Assembly (NCBI GenBank): GCA_007570785.1
Contig: ML661885.1
Location: forward strand, 34,121,714 to 34,185,713
From: Antilocapra americana
Taxonomy: Eukaryota; Chordata; Mammalia; Artiodactyla; Antilocapridae
Reading direction: 5' to 3'
DNA: 64,000 nucleotides
Notes under the pieces: generated by a model
Databases searched by the model: none
What the model was told of the DNA's origin: nothing
The model's input: the letters and a program-made list of their open reading frames with translations, nothing else
Shown: in pieces, positions 24,094-36,149 of the stretch
How the letters are laid out: each line of letters starts with the position of its first letter
Numbering within the stretch: position 1 is the stretch's first letter
Translations under genes and position numbers: made by a program

Positions 24094-24126
24094 AGTTCAG
24101 TTCAGTTCAGTCACTCAGGGAAGCCC
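24094..24126 (-). repeat. Minimal BovB-tail to SINE-head scar
   Basis: A 33-bp segment joins the BovB/SINE tail in antisense (AGTTCAGTTCAGTTCAGTCA then CTCAG) directly to the complement of a SINE head end (GGGAAGCCC). The whole SINE body is missing between them. It looks like an internally deleted SINE or a recombination scar. Confidence 0.6.
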
Positions 24127-24604
24127 AATACGTACATAATTATCCATATATATTTTTTAAACCTATTTCCTAATGTATAGAAGTGACAGTATATTTTTGG
24201 TGTACTTATTATGAAATATCCTGATTTATCATTCAGGCTAAAGTAAAATGTTATGAGAGTTATTTGCCATTTTTGTTATGATTTTCATAAACCAATATAA
24301 ACTTTTAAAGGTGTTTACTGTCATCTTTACATGGCAAAGATATGGTGGGAAATTATTTAGCCATAGAAGATGAAATCATGAAACCAGTGAACTACACATG
24401 GCCTATTGTCTTCCATTGAATAAAGATGTGGAAACATAGAGTCAAGAAGTGTAGAAATGTAAGAGACTTTAAAGGCCGTTGAGTCCAGAGTCATCCCCCA
24501 GCATGAAATCCTTTAGCCATATTGGCTGGCAAGAATTTTCAGTAAAGGAATGGTGAATGAACAAAAGAAAGGAAGCACTAGGTTCATCTTGAACATTCTG
24601 AAGC

Positions 24605-24876
24605 CTGCTGCTGCTAAGTCACTTCAGTCGTGTCCGACTCTGTGCGACCCCACAGACCGTAGCCCACCAGGCTCCCCCGTCCCTGGGATTCTCCAGGCAA
24701 GAACACTGGAGTGGGTTGCCATTTCCTTCTCCAATGCATGAAAGTGAAAAGTGAAAGTGAAATCGCTCAGTTGTGTCCAACTCCTAGCGACCCCATGAAC
24801 TGCAGCCTACCAGGTTCCTCTGCCCATCGGGTTTTCCAGGCAAGAGTACTGGAATGGGGTGCCTTTGCCTTCTCTG
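24605..24876 (-). mobile_element. Bov-A2 SINE (dimer), antisense, with target-site duplication
   Basis: Two related Bov-A monomers lie in tandem: CTGCTGCTGCTAAGTCACTT ... CCATTTCCTTCTCCAATGC, then the linker ATGAAAGTGAAAAGTGAAAG and a second ... GCGACCCCATGAACTGCAGC unit. This is the Bov-A2 architecture, which lacks the tRNA head. ATTCTGAAGCC (24595-24605) and ATTCTGAAGGC (24877-24887) form the target duplication; the boundary is ambiguous by one base. Confidence 0.93.
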
Positions 24877-24887
24877 ATTCTGAAGGC

Positions 24888-26139
24888 AGCCCTGTCTATA
24901 TTGAACAGTTTCAACATTTTAGAGTGTTCTTTTCTAAACTACTTGATGACATTCATTACTTTGTTATTTATTATTAGTAGAAATAATAATAAATTGATAG
25001 TCTTAAATCTATAGAAAGAGATAGCCCTTTGAAAGAAATATGAGGGCCACTATGAGAAATTTTACCATGCTTGAGATTTTTCAAGGGAAAAGTTATCCAT
25101 AAAGAAGCTCTGGGAAAAGCCATTTTATTTGCAATGGGTTATTAATATGCCATGTTGTTTTACTATGCTATTATCTTGTCCAAATAATAAATAGAAAATT
25201 AATGTAACATAAGTATAAGGAAAGCGTAACAAAATCATCAGAAGAATAGAATGACATTGGAGAAATAAAAGTCTATAAATTTATTCTGCAGTTCAAAGTA
25301 AGTGGCTAAAAGGTATTAGTGATAATCTGTTAATTCAACATGGCTCCTTTCAGTTTACTTTCAGATAGTCTACATTTTCGCAAGTGAGAAAGAGCAGGCA
25401 CATTGTCATGGTGTCTCTTAAACCTAGTCTCACTCCCTCCCCTCCTTCTTGTTCTGACTCTGGAAACTAACTCCTCTAAGATAAACCCTGATAGCATTAA
25501 ATCTGGAGCTGCCATCAGGGCTGTTTTAGTAGATTACCAGGATGAACCTTCTGTCCCTGTGTCTGGGACTGTGTCTGGGGCTGGCTCTTTGCAGAAGTGC
25601 TCATCAATCTTCCCTGACTTTTTGGCTCTGGTTTTTGAGAGATAGTATAGTTCCTTGCTTGTGTATTCTAGTAAGAGTCAACAAGGAGAACAGTTTTACC
25701 CTAAATGCACTGACAAAAATAGAGAAAGTGGAAATAAGAACACTATAGGCCCACAGCTCTGTCGATTTTAAACCTCATTCAGCCTCAGTTTCCTTAAGTG
25801 GAAAATTAGTGCTTAGATACTACTGAGGACCAGACCTCCAGCTCTAACCCCTAGCTTTAGGAAGATGTCAGTATCTTTAACAGTTTGTAGAATGTCTGTT
25901 GGGAATTGTAATAAAATCGGTGTGAGAGTGAATTGCTTCCCTAGCATGATCTCTTTGTATGACAGAAAGTCAAAATGCAACAGTGACAGGAGGACATTTC
26001 CCCCCTGAAATTCTGATTTTGTTTTGTTACAGTGGGTTAAAACAAAGGTAAGCTTGGATTCCAGCTCTGTGTATTACAGGAAGATCAGGTTTTATCCCCA
26101 AAATACAGAAAATGACATATTCAACACATATACTTTAAG
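24888..26139. other. No recognised feature
   Basis: Unique-looking sequence. Overlapping short frames at 25330-25515 (minus) and 25403-25645 (plus) are not recognisable as proteins. Confidence 0.4.
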
Positions 26140-26632
26140 TCAAATTTATTGAGATATATCTGGCATATAATAAAATTCATACTTTCTAAGTTTACTCTTT
26201 GATAAGCTCCAACGAATGTTTATTTGGTGGTCATTAAACCACCACCATAGTCAAGGTATAGAACATTCGCAAGCCTGAGGAACTACCCATTTGCAGTCAC
26301 CCTTTTCAGTCAGTTCCCTCTCCCCATCCCAAACCCTGGGAACTTCTAATCTGTTCCTTAGCTAGTCCCTATAGTTTTGCCTCTTGGACTTCCCTGGTGG
26401 CTCAATGTTAAAAAATCCGCATGGCAGTTCAGGAGACACAGGTTCAATCCCTGGTCTGGGAAGATCCCCTGGAGAAGGAAATGCCAACTTACTCCAGTAT
26501 TCTTGCTTAGAGAACCCTATGGACAGAGGAGCCTGCCAGGCTATATAGTCTATGGGGTTACAAAGAGTCTGACATGACTTAATGACTGAACAACAACAAC
26601 ATAGTTTTGCCTTTTACAGAATGTTGATACTC
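26140..26632 (-). mobile_element. Ancient L1M 3' UTR, antisense, interrupted by a SINE
   Basis: TTTATTGAGATATATCTGGC, AATAAAATTCATACTTTC, GATAAGCTCC, CACCACCATAGTCAAGGTAT and, after the SINE, TAGTTTTGCCTTTTACAGAA match the antisense 3' UTR of old L1M elements ('tttattgaggtataattgacatac...'). The inserted SINE occupies 26386-26600. Confidence 0.75.
26386..26600 (+). mobile_element. Bov-tA SINE, sense, nested in L1M
   Basis: A full sense copy with head GGACTTCCCTGGTGGCTCAA, B box GGTTCAATCCCTGG and a (CAA)n-type end. The 15-bp ATAGTTTTGCCTCTT (26371-26385) is repeated with one mismatch at 26601-26615, which fixes the insertion point inside an older L1. Confidence 0.94.
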
Positions 26633-27639
26633 AGACTAAAAAAAGAAAACAATACAAATAATAAATACTTAGGAGTAAAAAATTAAGACATCAGCCAACA
26701 ATGATGGAAGAAATAACTAAAAAGTAACTTGATAGGTGTGAAATTTTCAGTTCATAGTTTCTGATTTGGACACAAACTTGTTTTTTCTTTTACTCTATGT
26801 TCTTCTTGTTCAAACATTCACTGTTTCTTAGTGTTAGGTCCTATGTGATGAACAGCAAGACTTAAGCTGCCTCATAATAAAAACAGTACAGTTTGGGTTA
26901 GGAATAGACAAAGACCTCAATGGAATGGAAGAAAGAGACTAGAAATAGATCCATGCATACATGGGAATGTAGTATAAGGCAAAGGTAGTATTTTGTTTCT
27001 GTGAGAAAAATAACTACTTAAGTGGTCTGTTTGGCAAAACCAGCTTTTCTTCTGGAAGGGAATACAAAATTACCTCATATCACACAGGAAGATAATTCCA
27101 AATAGATTGAAAATTTGTCATGTAAACAATGCTATTAAAATATTAGAAAATAATTTGGGAGAAGAATTGGAGTAGAGGAGATATTCCTGGGAAAAGCAAA
27201 TATTTGAAAACCACACACATCAAACAGGCATAGTTGCATGGCGAAAGGTGATTTAAACTAGGTAAAAAATAAAGATTGATTTATGACAATCAGTTAATAT
27301 CTTTCATATATAAAAATTGTCTGAAAATTGACAAGAAAAAATAGTCAACAGGTAAGAATAGTATTACTTCAGTAAATTTATAACTCAATAAATAACATGT
27401 TCATACTCATTACTAGTAAAAATAAAAATTAAAATGGCAAAATATAATTGACAAAATTTTAAGGCAGAGTAATACTTAATACTTTTGAGCATGTAGGGAA
27501 ATAGATATTCAAAATATTGGGGTGGGGATAAATTATTTCTATCATTCTGAAAAGAAATGGCATGATTGAAATTTTGAGATTCTGTCCTCCTATTGGTTTA
27601 AAAGTACTAGTACTCATAAAAGCATACACAAAACTATTT
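26633..27639. other. AT-rich stretch with no recognised feature
   Basis: Strongly A-rich on the plus strand (26,630-27,470). It may include old L1 sequence, but I could not align it by eye with confidence. Confidence 0.35.
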
Positions 27640-28120
27640 TCTTTAAATATTTTATTAAAATAACAGCTGGCATATGATATTATGTTACTTTTGGGTATAC
27701 CGCATAGTGATTTGACATTTGACATTTGGGTACATTATGAAATATTATAATGATGATAGTTCTACTGATCATCTATCCTTATAACAAGTTATTATAATAT
27801 TGTTAACCATATCACCTATGCTGTGTATTACATCCCCATGTCTTATTTATTTTTAAGCTGAAGGTTTTACCTCCTAATTCCCATCCCTTATTTTGTGGCC
27901 CCTAACACCCCCAGCAATCACTCAGATGTTCTCTATCTATGAGTCTGTCTTCAGTTTGGTTTGTTTATTTTTTGTTTTATTTTTTAGATTCCACAAATAA
28001 GTAAAATCATACAGTATTTGTCTCTTTCTATCTGACTTATTTCACTTAGCATAAGACCTGGATTCATCCATGTTGTTGCAAATGGTAAGATTTTTTTTAA
28101 ATGGCTGAGTAATATTCCAC

Positions 28121-28167
28121 TGTGTGTATATATACATATATGTGCACGTATATACGTATATACACAC
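28121..28167. repeat. TA/CA/CG alternating microsatellite inside L1
   Basis: A purine-pyrimidine alternating tract with several short palindromes (for example GTATATACGTATATAC at 28148-28163) expanded from the L1 3' UTR. Confidence 0.75.
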
Positions 28168-28851
28168 CACATCTTCATCTGTTTTTCTGTTGATGGACAC
28201 AGGTTGCTTTCATATCTTGGCTGTTATAAATAATGCTGTAGTGAACATTGTTGTGCCTATCTTTTATATTATTGTTTTTATTTTTTTTTCAGGTAAATAA
28301 CCCATAGTGAAATTTACTGGATCATATGGAAGTTCTATATTTAACCTTTTCAGGAACCTCCATAAGTTTTCCATATTGTCTGCACCAGTTTACAGTCTCA
28401 CTCACAATGCACCAGAGTTCCGTTTTCTCTACACCCTTGCCCACACTTATTATTTGTTGTCTTTTCTGATGATAGCCATCCTGTCAAGTGTGAGGTAATA
28501 GCTCACTGTGGTTTTGATTTGCATTTCCCTGATAACTGGTGACACTGAGCATCTTTTCAGCTGCCTACTGGTAATCTGCATGTCTTCTTTGGAAAAATGT
28601 TATTCAGTTCTCTCTCCATTTTTTTAATGGAGCTCATTGGGGTTTTTTTTTTTTAATTTTTTTTCGTGTAGGGTTGTTTGAGTTCTTTGTATATGTTAGA
28701 TATTAACCCCTCATCATATGCCATTTGCAAATATCTTCTCCCATTTAGTAGGGTGGCTTTTCATTTTGTTAGTAATTTCTTTTACTGTGAAAAAGCTTTT
28801 TAGCTTGATGTATCCCATTTGTTTATTTTTACTTTGTTGTCCTTGCCTGAG

Positions 28852-29159
28852 GCAGGTCAGTCAGTCATGTCCAACTCTTTGTGATCCCCATGGACTATAC
28901 AGTCCAAGGAATTCTCCAGGCTAGAATACTGGAGTGGGTAGCCTTTCCCTTCTCCAGGGGATCTTCCCAACTCAAGGATCAAACCCAGGACTCCCTCATT
29001 GCAGGCAGATTCTTTACCAGCTGAGCCACAAGGAAAACCCAAGAATACTGCAGTGGGCAGTCTCTCCCTTCTCCAGAGGATCTTCCCAACTCAGGAATCG
29101 AACTGGGGTCTCTTGCATTGCAGGTGGATTCTTTACCAACTGAAATATCAGGGAAGCTC
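28852..29159 (-). mobile_element. Bov-tA SINE with duplicated tRNA head, antisense
   Basis: In element orientation (high to low coordinate) there is a first tRNA-like head with about 100 bp of following body, a break after CAGTATTCTT, then a second head and the complete body and tail. This is the two-headed Bov-tA architecture, also seen at 49886-50205. Flanking CCTGAGGCAGG (28846-28856) and CCTGAGGAGACAGG (29163-29176) are similar and probably represent the target duplication in the L1. Confidence 0.88.
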
Positions 29160-31407
29160 TTTCCTGAGGAGACAGGTCCAAAAAATATTATTAAGGCTAA
29201 TGTCAAAGAGTTTATCACCTGAGTTGTATGGTGTCAAGTCATAAATTTAAGTACTTAATCCATTTTGAGTTTATTTTTGTATATGGTGTGAAAAAGTAGT
29301 CTGGTGTGATTCTTTTGCATGGAGCCATCAAGTTTTCACAACACTGTTTATTGAAGGGGCTGTCTTTTCCCCATTGTATATTGTTGCCTGCTTTTTCATA
29401 GATAGATTAACTATCTTTCGAGTGTGGGTTTACTTATGGGCTCTCGATTCTGTTTGTTGATCTGTGTAATCTGTTTTTGTGCAAGTACTACACTATTTTG
29501 GTTACTGTAGCTTTGTAGGGTGGTTTGAAATCAATGTATGTGATATCTCCTCCTTCGTTTTCTTTTCTTAAGATTTCTTTGGCCAGACAGTGTCTTTTAT
29601 GTTTCCGTACAAGTATTAGAATTATTTATTCTACTTCTGTGGCCAATGCCTTTGATATTTTGATAAAGATTACATTGAATCTATACATTGCCTTGGGTAA
29701 TATGGTCATTTTAACATTAATTCTTCAACTCCATGAGCACAATATACCTTTCCATTTGTATAATCTTACTTTCATCAGTGTCTTACAGTTTTTAGAGTAC
29801 AATTTTTTTTTACCACTTTGGTTTGATTTTTGCCTAGGTATTTTTTTTATGAAATTATAAATGGGATTGTTTTCTTAATTTTTCTTTATGAGTGTTATTA
29901 GTGTATAGAAATGCAGTAGATTTCTGTATATCAATGTTGTAACATTAGTGAATTCAGTTATTAGTTCTAATAATTTTATTATAGTAGCTTTAGAATTTTC
30001 TGTATGAAGATTTTTTATCTGCAAACTGTAATAGTTTTAATCCTCTCTATCTAATTAGGATTCCTCTAATTTGTTCTTGTCTGATTGCTGTGACTAAGAC
30101 TTCCAAAACTATGTTGGCTATAAGTGATGAGAATGGGCATCCTTGTCTTGTTTTTGATCTTGGAGGAAATGCTTTCAGCTTTTCACCATTGAACATGATA
30201 TTGCCTGTGGGTTTGCCTTATATGACTTTTATTATGTGGAAATATATTCCTTCTATACTCACTTTGTTGAGAGCTTTTATCATATACGGGTGTTGTATTT
30301 TGTCCAAGGTTTTTTAGCATCTTTTGAGATGATCATGTGATTCTCATTCTTCAGTTTGTTAATGTGTTGTGTCATGTTGGTTGATTTGCTGATAAATCCC
30401 ACTTGATCATGATATATAATCCTTTTAAAATAATATTGATTAACTCTTCTTTAAATGTTTTATAGAATTCACTTGTGAAGCAGTCTGATCCAGGACTTTT
30501 GCTTGTTAGAAGATCTTTTGTTACCATTTCAGTGTTATTACTGATTATTGATTTGTTTATTTTTCTATTTCTTACTGAGTTAGTGTTAGGAGATTGTACA
30601 TTTCTAGAAATTTATCCATATTTTCTAAGTTGTCCATTTTATTGGTATATAGTTATTCATGATAATTTTATGATCCTTTATATTTCTGTGGTGTCAATTG
30701 TAACTTCTCCTTCACTTCTGAATTTATTTGCACCCTCTCTCTTTTTTTCTTGCCAAATCTGGCCAAAGGTTTATTAATTTTATCTTTTCAAAGAATCAGC
30801 TCTTTATATATAATCATATACATGATTATTTTAAGTTGAGATCTCTTAGTGAACACATTCTAACCACTCTATATTTTTACTCCTCCATCCTGGCAAGTTT
30901 AATTTTTTTGGTGTCATAATTTTTATAAATCTTTGATTTGTGTACCCATTAACTCTTATTATAATTATGAATGAGTTTACTATTTTTGTCTCTTATGCTA
31001 GCTTTGTAAATGAACCTTTACCGTATATTTTCCTTTACCAGTGAGATTCTTTTATTTCACAGTTGTCACATTTCTAGTTATTCCTTTTTCCTTTCCACTT
31101 AGAGAAGTCTTTTTAACGTTTCTTATAAGCCAGTTTAGGGTTCTGAACTCTTTTATTTTTTGCTTGTCTGTGAAACTGTTTACCACTCCTTTGAATCTGA
31201 ATGGTGACCTTGCTCAGTGAATTATTCTTGGTTGTAGGTTTTTCCCTTTCATCACTTTTATTATACTGTGTCACTCTCTTCTGGCCTGTGGAGTTTCAAC
31301 TAATAAGTCAGCTTATTATTTTATAGAAGTTTCCTTCCCTTGTATATACCTAGCTGCTTTTCTCTTGCACTTTTAAGATTCTTCCTTTGTCTGTAAATTT
31401 TGCCATT

Positions 31408-31620
31408 TTAATTGTAATGAGTTTTGATATGGACCTCTTTGAGTTCATCTTGTTTGGGACTTTGTGCTTCCTGAACTTGGGTGTCTGTTTCCATTTCCAA
31501 GTTAGGGAAATCTTCAGCTGTTACTTCTTCAAATAAGTTCTCTGCTCCTTTCTCTTTTTTCCTTCTGTTGTCCCTAAAATGTGATTGTTGGTATGCTTGC
31601 AGTTGTCCCAGAGAACTCAA
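31408..31620 (-). pseudogene. L1 ORF1 remnant, C-terminal half start
   Basis: The 70-codon minus-strand frame contains KEKGAENLFEEVTAEDFPNL followed by EMETDTQVQEAQ, matching the conserved segment of L1 ORF1p around the RNA-recognition domain ('...LFEEIIAENFPNL...IQIQEAQR'). ORF1p is the RNA-binding trimeric chaperone of L1. Further C-terminal sequence (SFTDKQKIKEF-like) is visible near 31140-31180 in another frame. The frame breaks after HIKTHYN, so the gene is non-functional. Confidence 0.85.
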
Positions 31621-32482
31621 ACTATCTACACTTCTTAAAATTCTTCTTTTCTTTATTCTGTTCAGCTTGAGTGTTTTCCACTACTATATCTTCCAGTTCA
31701 CTGATCCATTCCTCTTAATTAACCTGATTTAATCTATTGTTGATTATTTTGGGTGTATTTTTTATTTTGGTTATTGTATTCTTCAGTTGTTTGTTTTTTC
31801 TTTATATTTTCTAACTCTTTGTTGAGTTTCTCACTGTGTTCGTTCATCCCTCTTAGTTTGCTGAGCATATTTATACCTTGAACTCTTTATTGGGCAGATT
31901 GCTTATCTCCACTTCATTTGGTTCTTTTTTCTGAAGTGTTGTTTTGTTCTGTCATTGAGAACATATTCTTCAGTCTCATTATTTTGCACATTTTATTTCT
32001 GTGTGTTAGGTAGGTCAGTTATGTTTCTCAGCCTTTGAGAAACAGCCTTATATGGGAGATGTCCTGTGGGGTCCAGAAGCACATTCACCCCACTTTGCTA
32101 GAGTTGTGTATTCTAGGGGGGCTCCCATGTGGGCTGCATATGTTCTTCTATGCGGTAGGGCTGGCTACTATGGGCATGCTGATAGGTAGGTTGGCCCCTG
32201 ACCTGGTTGGCTGTGAAGCTGTGTCTTGTGCAGAACTGTGGGCCTGCTGGAGAGGCTAGACATCTCATGTGATGGGCTACATGACCTAGAGGGGCTGGTG
32301 CTGGGGATGAGCACAGAGTTGGTGCTGGCCTGTTGGAGGGCAGGGCTAGGTTCTCACTTGGTTGTCTGTGCAGCCTGGGGAAGCAGTTCTGGGGAGATAC
32401 TGGCCCATTGGTGGGCTTACCTGGGTCCCAGGAGCTAATAGGCTAAAAGAAGGATTCCAAAATAGCATTTACTATTGTTGTT

Positions 32483-32609
32483 AAGGAGAAAGAAATGTCA
32501 ACCCACTCCAGTATTCTTGCCTGGAGAATTCCATGGACAGGGGAGCCTGGGGGGCTCCAGTCCGTGGGATTGCACAGAGTTGGACATGACTGGGCACACA
32601 GCACACACG
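32483..32609 (+). mobile_element. Bov-tA SINE, sense, head-truncated, nested in L1
   Basis: The copy starts at AAGGAGAAAGAAATGTCAAC, within the body, and runs to a tail ending TGGGCACACAGCACACAC. The tRNA head is missing. AAGGAGAA also occurs just downstream at 32624-32631, but a target duplication is not clear. Confidence 0.85.
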
Positions 32610-33269
32610 ATGCTGTTATGGTCAAGGAGAATAAGCTCCTACAAATGGCTGCTGCCAGCATCGCTGCCCTCAGGGGGAGTCCCAGTTGCCTTCCTTCTCA
32701 TAGGGAGGTTCTCTAAGATCAGCAAGTGTGTCTGGCCAAGGCTGCTTTCAAAGCAGCCTTGTCTCTGCACTGGAACTCCGAACACATGTGATTTTTCTTG
32801 TGGCCCTTTAAGGACAGAATGTCTGTTTCCTCTAGCCCTCTGGTTGTCTCAAGCCCCTCTAGTTCTCAAACCAGATATTCTGAGGGCTTATTCCTGGTTT
32901 AGGACCCCTGGGCTGAGGAACCCAATGTGGAACTTGGACCCTTGACTCCTTGGGGAGCAACTTTACAACTATGATATTTCTCCCTTTTGTAGCTTGCTTA
33001 TCTGGGCAGTGGGGTATTAGTCTTAACTATGCTTTTTCTCCTACTCTTCTACTTATCTCATTACAATTCCTTCATTACATCCTGGTTGTAGAAAATCTTT
33101 CCTTGTAGTCTTCAAGTTCTTCTTTCAGTTGCTCTGAGAGAGTTGTAATTTTTGTGTGTCCATGGAAAGAAGTGATTTCAGGGTCTTCCTACTTCACCAC
33201 CACTCCCACAAGACTATATTCATAGATATTTATTGAATTATTGTCTAAGGAGCAAGAAAAAAGCTGAAG

Positions 33270-33660
33270 TTCTTTCAAGAATAAAATAGTTGAATAAATT
33301 ATATCATCTGCATTTTGAAATATCATGTAGTTATTAAAGCAATTTATATTTATTGATTGACTCAGGTGGGTATCTATTTTTTGAGAAAGCACATTGAATA
33401 CTAATGTATATACTGTGATCCCATTTTTGTAAAACTGTCATATGTTTTAGAACAAATACATATTCATACATTTATATGTATGAACATAGAGAAAATTGTT
33501 ATACACATCAGAATGTGAAGGTATTAACCCAAGAATGTCAGAGTGGAGGAGATTATTATTTTTAGAAAATGTTTTTAGATTATTGCATTATTATAATGAA
33601 CATACATACATTTTGCAATTGATAAAGAAATAAATGGGAAAATAAAAAGATTGAGCCAGG
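33270..33660 (+). mobile_element. Ancient L1M 3' UTR, sense
   Basis: The word order ATATCATGTAGTTATTAAAG, ATATACTGTGATCCCATTTT, TTGTAAAACTG and TTATTATAATGAACATACAT matches the sense 3' region of old L1M elements ('...atgcagccattaaaaatg...atatacagtatgatcccatttttgtaaaa'). It lies opposite in orientation to the large L1 beside it, so it is a separate insertion. Confidence 0.65.
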
Positions 33661-34049
33661 CTTCCAGGTGAACTAACTAGAGCCAGATACAATAAATAGA
33701 CTGTCACATATACCGAGAAACTTACTACTCTGTTCTCAGGAGACCAAGCCTTGCATATGATGGGAGCCAGAGATGTGGAGGCACATATAATCTGAAACCA
33801 CAGTTGCAGACAGAGTTTAGGCTGGAGCTTGGACATCTGTATTTGAGAGTTAAATTTATTCTCAATTAGTAGTTACTTTAATTAAAAAAAATCCATTGCC
33901 ATGGTACCTGGTAACTGATATGCAAATTTTAAAATGTAGCCTTTATAATGAAAATCTTGAGACTAACAAATATTAAACATTGGGTCTCTGGGATTTTTGT
34001 TATTCCCATATGTTTTAACAGCAGAGGGAATGAATAGCAGAGACGTCAG
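33661..34049. other. No recognised feature
   Basis: Unique-looking sequence; nothing supportable seen. Confidence 0.4.
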
Positions 34050-34275
34050 AGAATCGTTTCAGGAGTCAGCTTCCTGGATTAAGAATCGAACTTAGTCTCT
34101 TCTAAATCTGTGATATTGGCAAGTTGCTGAACTTCTCTGTGTTTCAGTTCCTCTATCTGCAAAATAGGTATAATAATTGTGCCTACCTCAGTGAGTTGTT
34201 TTAAGAATTACATGAGTTATTATCTGTAAAAGCACTTAAAAGTGACAGAAAATGCTATACATGTGTTTGATAAAT
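34050..34275 (+). mobile_element. MIR SINE
   Basis: A sense MIR with a good part of its length: diverged tRNA-derived start, ATTGGCAAGTTGCTGAACTT, CTGTGTTTCAGTTCCTCTAT, CTGCAAAATAGGTATAATAA, CTACCTCAGTGAGTTG and a terminal ATAAATGAATAAATAAATAA tail-like segment. Confidence 0.75.
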
Positions 34276-36149
34276 GAATAAATAAATAATCAAGACATTA
34301 TTTTATTTTTCTGAACATTGTGTACCTTTTTCTAAACAGTCTTTTAGGAATTTATTCTGTATTATCTTCAGGATTTTCAAACTACAGATTCCCTGATGAT
34401 ACAATTTCACATCATGATTTCACATAGACCCTTTAGACAATAAAATTGTATTTTAGACAATACAAACCATTTTGTGAGGTTGCTTGAGGTAAGGAAATGT
34501 TATCGCTAATCTAAGTATATCTGGACTAAGGATAGGACAACTGCAGAGCATTCAGTTCAGTGTTACAAATCAAACTGAACTGCATAGTCAAACTCTCCTG
34601 GTCACAGTGAATTAACTCCTGCTTTTTAATCATATGTAAGTGTACATTCTTGCTTAACTCTGGGGTCAGCGTTAGGTTCCAGTACACTCAGTTTCATAAA
34701 ATTTAAGTCTGTACTTGCAGGCCTCTCTCCAAGAGCCATATACATATTATATGGGTGGGTTGATAAGGAAAATATCTTCTGAGCATACAATTTAAGGAAC
34801 TCTTTAAAATTCTGAAGAGTAGATGATGTGGTAAAAATTATTATGGGGAGTTTACCTTATGGTGTATTTGGCCTGTTGGCCTTAAAGAGAATGTAGTTAT
34901 TGAGTTTAGGTTTAAAGCCTTTGAAATTTGTAATTTATAACACATTTTGGAAACGAAGTAGAAGCCATGAGATGCTGATTTTGTACTCTCAAAGTGCTTA
35001 CTGCAACTTGATTTTTTTTAAAGGGAAAAACCCTGTGTTTCAGTATTTCTGGCCTGTAAGAATGTGCAGAAGGATATTATAGCACCCTTACCACATTGCC
35101 TGGGTTGAAATTATTTTTAGATGGAAGGAGTAGCCACAGCCATTTTCTACAGTTCTGTTGTTTGAATTTACTCTGTGTATTATATATATTCCTAATTATA
35201 TTTCAAATGTTTCTGAAGAACTACAAAATCCCTGTTTTGCACAGAAGTTTACTTTGGCAGTATGTAATTGTTTTTATTATATGTTATCCTCTGTTTGGCC
35301 TTACTATAAGCTAAAACAGACAGAAGATGTCCAGGAAAATTAAGCCAGTTTTCAAATATGGATGTGGAAGAGTCCCCAGGAGAGGATTTGCAATGGAACT
35401 AACAGAGATCGAGGATCATCTTTAATTTGTTGTCCTGTCAAGGTTCTGCCACATCCATTACCATGAAGTGTAAATGCTTTACATATCAAATTTATCTCTC
35501 TCAGACCCCTATAGAATTATCCTTTTCTTCACTTCCCAGGCTAATTTGACTTTGGATAACTAAACTCCAAAATGTTAGGCAATGTTGATTTAGATATTGC
35601 CAAAGAAACCAAGGAGTGGATTCTGGGCATTCAGACACAGCATATATGGCCCTTGCCTTGTTCAGACAAACCTGTGAGATAAGTAGAAGACATATTTTCC
35701 CCACTTTATACATGAGAAAACTAAAGGTTCCAAAATCACAGTACTAGATAGGGGCAAATTCATAATTTGAATCCAGATTCTCGGGCTCAATAATTCTCCA
35801 TTATGTATCACCACAGTTTTGTTCTAGAAAACCATATTAATACTGGGTCATCATAAATATAAACTATATGAAATTTAAATACTAGTTCCATTTGGCCTAT
35901 TTGAATCCCAAAGACTACTTTAATTGTGTGAGTGAATACATTCCCACTGTGTGTACAGTTGTCTGGTCACTTATCTGCAAATTAAACAACAGAATTTTAC
36001 AGTCTCCTCTGAACCAAAGTCTGTACTGAACTTTGAAAATGCTCGACCTGGTAGTGCTTCACTGTTTCACATCACAGAAATTAAATGAGATTTTTTTCCT
36101 TTACTTGAAATTTATACCATGTCTACCAAAATTTAGTTCATTATTTTAG
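34276..36149. other. No recognised feature
   Basis: About 1.9 kb of unique-looking sequence. A small MIR-like fragment (CACTTTATACATGAGAAAAC, minus orientation) is possible at 35700-35755. Short frames at 34900-35343 show no coding character. Confidence 0.4.

Larger units (their letters stand above)
27640..33215 (-). mobile_element. Old L1 LINE, antisense, nearly end to end but internally deleted
   Basis: Read on the minus strand from 33215 down: a GC-richer 5' UTR-like segment (about 33215-31950) that starts near a sequence equivalent to 'ctactccgccatcttg', then ORF1 (about 31900-31100), a short intergenic part, the ORF2 RT and C-terminal region (about 30850-28300) and the 3' UTR (to about 27640). 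Landmarks on the plus strand include GATGGACACAGGTTGCTTTC (28193), GGTTACTGTAGCTTTG (29500), ATGAGAATGGGCATCCTTGT (30128) and AGAATCAGCTCTTTATATA (30792). The endonuclease part of ORF2, about 1.3 kb in intact L1, is missing around 30860-31000. Two SINE insertions (28852-29159 and 32483-32609) interrupt it. The divergence suggests an L1M-age element. Confidence 0.85.

Noticed and set aside
23884..24126. Short direct repeats in clusters, considered as a CRISPR-like array
   Set aside because: The repeats are the (AGTTC)n tails of BovB/SINE elements; no regularly spaced unique spacers exist and the organism is a mammal.
30090..30777. Frames of 75-100 codons rich in leucine and phenylalanine, resembling membrane proteins
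   Set aside because: They are antisense translations of L1 ORF2; T-rich antisense LINE DNA always gives such hydrophobic peptides.
32035..32438. GC-richer segment with frames of 70-74 codons, considered as a possible exon or CpG island
   Set aside because: It sits where the 5' UTR of the antisense L1 is expected, is framed by L1 ORF1 on one side and L1 5' sequence on the other, and is not CpG-rich.
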